Shown here piece by piece: positions 56,505 to 64,000 of a stretch of DNA of 64,000 nucleotides; position 1 is the first letter of the stretch; the number at the start of each line of letters is the position of its first letter. Position numbers and translations under genes: made by a program. Source of the stretch: Pseudeuparius sepicola (lineage: Eukaryota > Arthropoda > Insecta > Coleoptera > Anthribidae); NCBI GenBank assembly GCA_963920635.1, contig OY987303.1, forward strand, positions 51,459,223 to 51,523,222, written 5' to 3'. The notes beneath the pieces were generated by a model that saw only the letters and a program-made list of their open reading frames with translations, searched no databases and was not told the origin of the DNA.

Positions 56505-57250
56505 TCGTATGTAATATCACAAGTGCCGGAAATTGTATCGATAATTTTTTCGAAAGCGCTACTTTTGCCTAGAAAGATCACGAGTATAAATTGGTCTTTT
56601 ATCTCTGAAAATAAAAGCCCAATTTTTACGAGTGGTTTTGCTAATGGGGAAAATAGCGCTTGAGAATAAAATTATTTAGAAAAATTTCCGGCACGACTGG
56701 CATTTGTCGAGATTGTTTCACGAATTCGATTTAATAATTTCTGTATTAATTTTTTCTATGTTTACATTTCCATAACGACTCATTTTGAACCAGTTTATTG
56801 ACAGCTTCGACTGTAGCGTCCGAGTAAACAAACATGACGCTCGGATATCCAAGGCAAATGCGATTATAGTACCTACCTAAGTATACACCCTGTCAGCGTT
56901 GGTTTATTTTCTGAATGTGCGTCATAAATTTAAACGGAGACGGAGGTCTAATAACAATAATTTAGCAATGTAAAAGTAAATTCATTGATACAATGCTTAA
57001 TAAATACCGCAACATAATTTATAAGCTGCATAATTTAGAACAGTGTAAAACACACAAATTTTAAGAAGTACGTGTTTGTATCGAACAGATTCGCGGTTGC
57101 TAAGCAACTAAGTGATAATTGCACAAGTGGTATTACCGCTTTGCTTTTGCACGTGCACTTATCGCTAGCAGAGGCATATGATTGGTTGGATTTTTATGGA
57201 AGGAGCTACCTTATTGGATGCAAGCAGTATGAGGGAAATAATCAGTAGTA
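56505..57250 (+). mobile_element. Foldback-like family F, copy 6
   Basis: Full-length-looking: starts GTATGTAATATCACAAGTGC and ends near GAGGGAAATAATCAG. The internal hairpin has a reduced loop. Confidence 0.85.
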
Positions 57251-57519
57251 CATACGAGTGTTGTAAACTCTGAGAAGATACAGAAAAGGGATAGTGAAAG
57301 TGTTTATTTCTATTTTAATAACTGAACCACGGTAGTCCGTCGATGACTTTCGAAACAGTTCAAATTTGCAAAACTTATACAGGGCGAGTAATTTTGTCGT
57401 AGCAGGACTTTAATATTGCCTGGAAAAAAATACTTTAAAACAAAAATTGTATATTAATATTGGCCCAGAAAGCCTTCGTTTTCAATATGCATAGAGCGTT
57501 GTATTTCGAAAAAAGATAT
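57251..57519. other. Short unassigned stretch
   Basis: Contains ATACAGGGCGAGTAATTTTG near 57379, a possible element tip. Otherwise nothing recognised. Confidence 0.3.
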
Positions 57520-58247
57520 CGTTTTCTTGAAATCGGCAGTGAAGTGTCTCAAAATTGTCATTAAAAGCTCAGAAATCAGCACTGACTGGCATTATTGTAC
57601 GATTTTTTCAATAAGTAATAGGCCTTGGCGAGATGTAAACATCAAACGTCAGACGCGGAGCCATCAAGTGACCAAATATTCAAAACCAGGCCAATAAAGG
57701 CCCATTTAACTGTTCGTACACATTGCGAAATTGTGACCTATAGCAGCGCAATGTTTCAGTATAAAAATATTTTAGTAGGTTTGAATATCAAACTATTTTT
57801 CACAACAGGCAGCAGTTTGGAGTTTCTGTTGGGAAGCGCCGCGCCTCGTCATACTTGACCTGGGTAGAGCGATCGTCAAAGTCAAGCAACGCCGCACGCA
57901 GTCGGTTCATGGACGCGTGATTAGTTCCGGCCCTAAGAATAATAATAGACCCCTCTGTATAAAAGTGCGGACAAAGTGCTGAGTGCGCGGGTACGTGTAG
58001 GCTAAGCATGATTTTTGTAAACTTATAAATAAGAGCCCTGCTCCATGTATATTTAGTCTTGTCTTGTAGCGTGAATCGCTGCCCTGTTGTAACTGTCGAA
58101 TAAAATCTTTTAAAAACTCCTTTTTCGAATTCGTCAATTTAACTGATTTAAAAAAAGTATAATATGAACTTCGGCACTGAGGGCTCGGCAACTAAATTCC
58201 ACATGAGTCATAAAAAGTAAAACTTCAGTGCTTTGTTACTACATAAT
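57520..58247 (+). repeat. Dispersed repeat with 5S rRNA-like segment, copy 3 (interrupted)
   Basis: The 5S-like part is at 57866-57920. It is interrupted immediately afterwards by a solo LTR (57923-58144). The right half of the terminal hairpin follows at 58195-58235. Confidence 0.75.
57923..58144 (+). repeat. Solo LTR, Ty3/gypsy-like (222 bp)
   Basis: AGTTCCGG at the left and TTTAACT at the right give AGTT...AACT ends, as in many insect Ty3/gypsy-type elements. GATT flanks both sides (57919-57922 and 58145-58148). Inside are TATAAAA (57958-57964), a second TATAAATA box, and AATAAA (58099-58104) in the order of an LTR promoter and poly(A) signal. The surrounding 5S-like repeat is continuous on either side. 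Probably left by recombination between two LTRs. Confidence 0.7.
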
Positions 58248-59154
58248 AATAATTTTTTTTACATCTTCCAAACAGATGAATGAATTAAATGCAAAATTTA
58301 ATTAAGAGCATAAACTGTCGCTTGGGTTTCTTATGTCTGTTATGGTTTACCTAACCTTAAAAATTGAAAAATCATCTCAAATTATTTGGTTAAACAAATT
58401 TTATGTATTTTGAAATCAGGACAACAATGGACAAAAAATAAAACAATTGACAAATAGTTAGGGTTTAAATCCGGACTATCAGATTGAGAAGCAAAGAACT
58501 TGCCCCATACACCAAATTGGTTGACATTGAATTCGCTGAATATGTTGTTTACATGGCAGATGTAATGAAAAAAATTAAGTGAAGATAGACATTTTAAATG
58601 AACGCTCGATAGATCAAAAATTGTTAAGCTGTGCTGAAAAGAAAAAATAATGATATAACGACATGTAGAAGAAATTTGGGAAATTCAATCCTATACTTAA
58701 AATGCAAGAAAATATTGTCACGTCTGGGAGGAAATAGTACGAATCTGTTTCGGTGTCGAGTATCACGAAAGGGTCATTACACCAAACGACTAAGGATAGG
58801 GTATCGGTCGATCTAAACTCCCCTTTTTCTAAATATCACCCACTTGGGCCCCGCGTCGCATTTTTATGAAAAATATTCGACGATTTGTACACGTCAGATA
58901 GACGATCGCCGGCTATTTTTCAGCATGCTGACCATACTCGCGCACTATAAATCATGTTAACATAATAAATTACCGGTTTCATTAGGAAATAGGCCGATTT
59001 TTAGCCATACGGCAGCGAGGAAACGCGACGACCACGGGGACGCGCCGCGTCGACTAAACGAAATCGCCGTAAGCTAGTTATACGGGGGCAGGTTCATATC
59101 GACTTTCCATCATTTACAAATATTAGTATACCTACCTATTTGTAGATTTTGGTA
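58248..59154. other. Unassigned stretch
   Basis: 58250-58800 is AT-rich; a 61-codon frame there is unsupported. 58820-59100 is more GC-rich with many CpGs and appears once in the window. Confidence 0.3.
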
Positions 59155-59685
59155 CAGGGTGGCCCATCCAAGCGGAAAAAGTGTGCTACGTGGAGACTGG
59201 TTAACATAAAATCGTCATTCAAAAAATGAGGTTGTAGTAAAAATTAAGGGGAATTCGAGGGTGTACCCTAATTAGAGAACCTTTAAGTAGTATTCCCGAA
59301 TATTTCGTTTTTTAATATAACTTCCGGTTATAGCGGAAATGAAAGTGGTTTTCTCTATTTTACAACTTACACATTTCTCTTAACCATCACAGGATTCCTT
59401 TTTTAATTCTGAATCCAGCGATATATAATTTGACCTATTTATCTCCAACCGTTTCCGAGATATTTATCAGAGAAGCTCCATCAAACTAGATACGTGGTCT
59501 CATGGTCGGTGTCTGATGTTCGATCTGAGTAGGCCAAGCAATAAAACCAAATTTATATGACAAATCAAGTCAGCCATGATAATAAAACTGACAATCGAGT
59601 AGGCTGTCAATTCAATAATTCTATTTACGTGTCAGATTAGTCTAAAATTTTGTTGCTGAAGCTGTTAGTAGTTGCAGTTTAAAAA

Positions 59686-60530
59686 ATGTTTTTGAAAGAA
59701 GAATGCTGTGATATTTTAGAGATCTTCATCAAAAATGATAAAATAAAGATACGTAGAAACTTTCTCGTAAATATCCAAATAGAAATGTTCCGAGTGCTTC
59801 ATTTATATGTAAGCTGTATCGAAGATTCAGATCGACAGGAAGTGTGATTAGCAAGAGAAAAAAAGGGTTTAGAATTAGTGAGCACGAGAGAGAACGAATT
59901 TTAAATTATTTCAGAAGAAATAACGAAAAATCTCAGAGAGATGCAGCGAGAGACTTACAAGTTCCCCGGCCTACAATACAAAGGGTAATGAAATTAAGCA
60001 AATTTAAAGCCTTCAAAATATTACCTGTTCAAAGGCTATTCCCTGGAGATGCTGCAAGAAGACTGGAATATTGTCAAACAATGTTAAACTTTTATTTTGC
60101 AAGAGGTGGAGCTGGATTTTTTAAAAAAATTATTTGGTCCGATGAAGCTACATTTACAACGGCGGGAATATACAACCGGAAAAATAGTATATTTTGGTCT
60201 GTTGACAATCCACGGGCATTTCGTGAAGTTGTGAAATCCGGCAGAAATTCCGTGGGTGTTTGGTGCGGAATTGTGGGAAATTTTATAATGGGCCCTCTAT
60301 TTTATTCAGGAAGTATGACAGGTAGGAAATACCTACATTTAATCCAGAACGAATTGGAACAATACTTTGACCAGTTGTCATTAATTTTTCTTAACCAACT
60401 CCAAGAAAGACAATTAATATGGCAGCAAGATGGCGCTTCCTTCCATAACTGTGTTCCCATAACGGAATTTTTGAACAATTCGTTTGAAAATTGGATTGGT
60501 AAACATGGAACGATAAGGTGGCCGCCATAA
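59686..60530 (+). pseudogene. Mariner-family transposase lacking the third catalytic residue
   Basis: The ATG at 59686 starts a frame (MFLKEECCDILE) that loses phase near 59760. The main frame then runs from about 59765 through 59844 to a TAA at 60528. It has a helix-turn-helix region (RDLQVPRPTIQRVMK), the first catalytic Asp in IIWSDEATF (60141), the VGVWCG segment, and the second catalytic Asp in WQQDGASFH (60429). The family continues after W-P-P with a P-D-x-x-P-x-D/E region holding the third acidic residue. Here a stop follows W-P-P directly and only a short C-terminal scrap is readable afterwards, so a deletion removed it. It cannot cut DNA, but could still bind its ends if expressed. 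Confidence 0.88.
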
Positions 60531-60641
60531 TTGACATCCACAAATAATTAAGAAACGGCTGCGAATATGAAAAAATACTAAGAGATACTTTTTGTTAACC
60601 ATTGAATTTACCATTCAAAACAAATTAAAAAAATGCGATTA

Positions 60642-60692
60642 TACAGGGTATTCATATTTTTCTGAACTAATTAATTTTACTAACACCCTGTA
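60642..60692. repeat. 51-bp segment with inverted TACAGGGT/ACACCCTGTA ends
   Basis: TACAGGGTATTCA at the left and TAACACCCTGTA at the right frame 25 AT-rich bases. It could be a minimal TIR element or two abutting element ends. Confidence 0.5.
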
Positions 60693-60956
60693 TCTCCGCA
60701 ACTGGAAGCTTCAGAAGCTTCATGTCAACCTTAAGTTTGACGGCTCATCTGCTCATGTGACACGCCAAGTTTGAAGAAAATATCTCGTATACTTCTAGAA
60801 ATACTAAGAAATATGTGTATTTTTCTCCAAACTTCTACGCTCTGTATAAAAAAAAACTATGGCCCGTAGGAGAAAAAAATATATGAAGAAGTGCCCTTAT
60901 TTTGACTCCAAGAATACGTGGTTTCATTTTTGACCATCAGTTTAGTAACACCCGTA

Positions 60957-61575
60957 TATGCATCATTTTTATTTAAAATATGCAATAATATGCATTAATT
61001 TGGCCAAATATGCAATAATATGCATTTATTTTAAGAAAAATTAAAAGAAAACAAATACATAAAATACCTCGTAAAATACCTATACCTATATTAGAGCAGA
61101 ATTATAAAAACATTGTAATTTGATTTTTTTTCCAATAAAAATCTTTGCCTTCTGTCGGTAAAAATATGTTTATATATAGAAAAGCTTCTCTCAACATCTG
61201 CCGATGTAATAGGACAAAATTTTAATTTGGGTAGTAAGGTATACCCACACCCACATCACCGGGAACCTCTCTACATTTAGCGGAAAATCTTTAAACAAAA
61301 TCAATCGATTCGCTTAAACCTCAATTTCTACTTTCTAATGAAATAATTATATCTCTAATCTGCATTTTTCAGGATTTCTTGACTTTGCACTACACACTGC
61401 GAGTTGTCTCTGGGCTCTCATAATATTGGTTATATCTTATATCTAGGTATAAATAAGTATAGGAAAAACATGCAAATATGCACAAAAATATAGTTTTCCC
61501 AGTAATATGCAATGTTTTGCGAAATTGAATAAAATATGCAAAAAACGCATATATATGCAATTTGCATATATTCCT
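60957..61575 (-). mobile_element. hAT-derived element with TATGCA-rich ends
   Basis: Both ends (60957-61025 and 61465-61570) are crowded with ATATGCA/TGCATA motifs, which look like subterminal transposase-binding sites. The middle holds a hAT C-terminal remnant. It lies directly next to the mariner right end. Exact tips were not defined. Confidence 0.6.
61105..61233 (-). pseudogene. hAT transposase dimerisation remnant (CGBP1-like)
   Basis: The minus-strand frame reads LPKLKFCPITSADVERSFSI followed by YKHIFTDRRQRF. The P-[IL]-T-S-x-D-V-E-R-S-F-S core and the Y-K-x-[IL]-x-x-D-R-R tail mark the hAT C-terminal dimerisation domain of the CGBP1-like group, a different lineage from the hAT remnants at 1.2 and 44.8 kb. 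Only about 40 codons are readable and stops lie on both sides. No zinc finger or catalytic part remains. Confidence 0.75.
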
Positions 61576-62357
61576 CCCTTTAATTATAAGATATCGATCG
61601 GCTCGATGAGGAGGTGAGCGGGAGAGGGCAAGAGGGAAACGTTTGTTTACACAAGGCCGAGCGCCCGGACTTATTATTAGTCCCTACATCTCTGGACGCT
61701 GGCGCGACGTCCGCCGTGGATTCCGTATATCCCGAATTCATTCTGGTGAAAAATTGAAATTCTAATCTTTCGCATTTCAGCGGAGGATCCGGGGATAATC
61801 AGTTCCGCGTCTGAATGTTTTATTAACCATAAATATAGCAGGTGTAAGGCAGGTTTACCCCCGAATTTCCATAATTCAGATGGAGATAACTCCATTTCGT
61901 CGGGGATCATCCCCCAACCCCGGGAACCCGGCAACTTCAACTGTTTTGCTAATTCTTGGGGTCCCGCCGTCCTGTTAGCCTGGAGACTGCGAAATGAGAA
62001 CGGAGAAAGAATCTAATAAGGGAAATATTCCGCGGCGGGATGAACTTTCCTTGCGGCTGTATTTTCAAAGTTTCAAGAAGAAAGTATACAGAGCGGTTCA
62101 CTTTCAAGGTCCAAACTGTAACAGGTGATAGATCTTCGGAAAATAAACGCGCTTTCCGTATCTTTTTAAGGCCTTTTAAAAAAATTGCACTGTGTTAAAC
62201 TTTTAAAAAGTATGAAATTAGTAGGTCAATTTATTGTTTTTAGAATAATATTGATTGTTTTATGTTTATTGATTTTTTTGTATTAATTCAGGGTGTTTCT
62301 GAAAAATTACTAAAAAATTTGCTCATTAGGTAAGGCTCAAAGTAGAAAAAATGTGTT
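61576..62357. other. Low-copy, moderate-GC stretch
   Basis: 61590-62110 appears once in the window and is relatively GC-rich; it may be host DNA. An 87-codon minus-strand frame (61677-61940) has no recognised domain. TTCGCATTTCAG at 61768-61779 resembles a splice acceptor but nothing else supports an exon. Confidence 0.3.
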
Positions 62358-64000
62358 TTCTTGAAGTCGGCATTAAAATGTCCCAAAATCGTCATTAAAA
62401 GCACAGAAATCGTACAATAATGTAACCCATTATTGTACGATTTTTTCAATAAGTAGGCCTTGGCGAGATGTAAACATCAAACGTCAGACGCCGAGAAATC
62501 GCCCGTCAAAAGTGACCAAATATTCAAAACCCGGCCGATAAAGGCTCATTTAACTTTTCGTACACATTGCGAAATTGTTTCCTATAGAAGCGCAATCCTT
62601 CAGTATACATATTTTAGTGAATTTGAAAATCAATAGATTTGTTGTGTAGGCTGCACAAGAAGCAGCAGTTTGGTTCTTCTGTCAGAAGGTGCCGTACATC
62701 ATTATACTTGTCCTAGGTAGAGCGATCGGTAAGGTCAAGCAATGCCGCGCGTAGTCGGTTCGTCGACGGGTGATCCCTTATTATTATTTTCTTGCCTAAT
62801 AAAACTTTTTTTTTCCGATTTCAAGAAAAATATAATATGTACCTCGGCACTGAAGTTCTTTTTATGACTCATGTGGTTTATTTGCCTCGGCCAGAGGCCT
62901 CAGCAACTAAACTCCACATGAGTCATAAAAAGTTGAACTTCAGTGCCTTGGTACATAAATAACTATTTCTTGAAATCGGCATTAAAATGTCCCAAAATCG
63001 TCATTAAAAGCACAGAAATCGTACAATAATGTAGCCCATTATTGTACGATTTTTTCAATAAGTAGGCCTTGGCGAGATGTAAACATCAAACGTCAAACGC
63101 GGAGAAATCGCCCGTCAAAAGTGACCAAATATTCAAAACCCGGCCGATAAAGGCTCATTTAACTTTTCGTACACATTGCGAAATTGTTTCCTATAGAAGC
63201 GCAATCCTTCAGTATACATATTTTAGTGAATTTGAAAATCAATAGATTTGTTGTGTAGGCTGCACAAGAAGCAGCAGTTTGGTTTTTCTGTCAGAAGGTG
63301 CCGTACATCATTATACTTGTCCTAGGTAGAGCGATCGGTAAGGTCAAGCAACGCCGCGCGTAGTCGGTTCGTCGACGGGTGATCCCTTATTATTATTTTC
63401 TTGCCTAATAAAACTTTTTTTTTCCGATTTCAAGAAAAATATAATATGTACCTCGGCACTGAAGTTCTTTTTATGACTCATGTGGTTTATTTGCCTCGGC
63501 CAGAGGCCTCAGCAACTAAACTCCACATGAGTCATAAAAAGTTGAACTTCAGTGCCTTGGTACATAAATAACTATTTCTTGAAATCGGCATTAAAATGTC
63601 CCAAAATCGTCATTAAAAGCACAGAAATCGTACAATAATGTAGCCCATTATTGTACGATTTTTTCAATAAGTAGGCCTTGGCGAGATGTAAACATCAAAC
63701 GTCAGACGCGGAGAAATCGCCCGTCAAAAGTGACCAAATATTCAAAACCCGGCCGATAAAGGCTCATTTAACTTTTCGTACACATTGCGAAATTGTTTCC
63801 TATAGAAGCGCAATCCTTCAGTATACATATTTTAGTGAATTTGAAAATCAATAGATTTGTTGTGTAGGCTGCACAAGAAGCAGCAGTTTGGTTTTTCTGT
63901 CAGAAGGTGCCGTACATCATTATACTTGTCCTAGGTAGAGCGATCGGTAAGGTCAAGCAACGCCGCGCGTAGTCGGTTCGTCGACGGGTGATCCCTTATT
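62358..64000 (+). repeat. 609-bp tandem array with 5S rRNA-like segments (about 2.7 units, runs off the window)
   Basis: Units start at 62358, 62967 and 63576 (TTCTTGAA(G/A)TCGGC), exactly 609 bases apart and nearly identical. Each holds, in order: a hairpin (AAATCGTACAATAATG and complement), a GGCCTTGG block, a 5S-like segment (62719-62779, 63328-63388, 63937-63997), a CTAATAAAAC-T-run, and a terminal hairpin with arms of about 36 bases (62839-62876 with 62914-62955). The unit equals the dispersed repeat at 20824, 50433 and 57520. The array continues beyond 64000. Confidence 0.95.

Larger units (their letters stand above)
59155..60955 (+). mobile_element. Mariner-like element, internally deleted
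   Basis: Candidate left tip ACAGGGTGGCCCATCC at 59155 and right tip at 60955. The right end matches the start of the window. The two tips agree only in the outer bases, and a compact palindromic piece lies at 60642, so the right part (60642-60955) might be a separate small element. Confidence 0.6.

Noticed and set aside
58631..58816. 61-codon basic frame
   Set aside because: No ATG at the frame's start, no known domain, AT-rich surroundings.
61677..61940. 87-codon minus-strand frame in a GC-richer block
   Set aside because: No recognisable domain; a nearby acceptor-like CAG alone is not enough to call an exon.

Overview
The window looks like TE-saturated, AT-rich arthropod (most likely insect) chromosomal DNA. 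It has no operons, ribosome binding sites or compact coding. Everything that can be read as protein belongs to, or resembles, a eukaryotic transposable element: BEL/Pao, mariner, hAT of at least two transposase types, Helitron, Penelope-like and an R2-like reverse transcriptase. Two THAP-type N-termini may be from transposons or host genes. No intact host gene, rRNA or tRNA gene could be supported. Species cannot be named from the sequence alone.

Layout. 1-9 kb: a mariner-type 3' end, a THAP-like first exon (minus strand), a decayed ZMYM1-like hAT transposase broken by a 39-bp palindromic insertion and a MITE, several foldback elements, a 122-bp tandem repeat, and a Helitron helicase C-terminus followed by a large palindrome. 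9-26 kb: mostly AT-rich non-coding DNA with MITEs, a CAAGAC-rich element carrying an 11-bp minisatellite, a copy of a dispersed repeat with a 5S rRNA-like segment, a decayed THAP sequence and a 0.57-kb palindrome. 26.6-33.3 kb: a young, complete BEL/Pao LTR retrotransposon (476-bp LTRs differing at two sites, 5-bp target duplication) whose single Gag-Pol frame is broken after the integrase core by a hairpin plus an 11-bp triplication. 34-46.9 kb: a 1.7-kb TIR element and three hAT elements with perfect 8-bp target duplications, two of them inverted copies of one family. 47-49 kb: a decayed R2-like RT and a 5'-truncated Penelope-like GIY-YIG end. 50-58 kb: another hAT element (8-bp target duplication) with a 5S-like repeat nested in it, a MITE, a 1,057-bp tandem duplication, a cluster of a foldback family seen at least six times, and a 222-bp solo LTR nested in another 5S-like repeat. 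59-61.6 kb: a mariner transposase lacking its third catalytic residue and a CGBP1-like hAT remnant. 62.36 kb to the window end: a 609-bp tandem array made of the same repeat that is dispersed at 20.8, 50.4 and 57.5 kb.

How it fits together: this is a record of nested, repeated transposition rather than a set of cooperating genes. Many non-autonomous elements share TACAG(G/T)GTG-type ends and TA targets, so they may have been mobilised by Tc1/mariner transposases; the hAT derivatives would need a hAT transposase from elsewhere. The most unusual signals are the 5S-like dispersed repeat that has become a satellite array, the 39-bp palindrome with its own target duplication, the hairpin scar in the BEL element, and the multi-copy foldback family.
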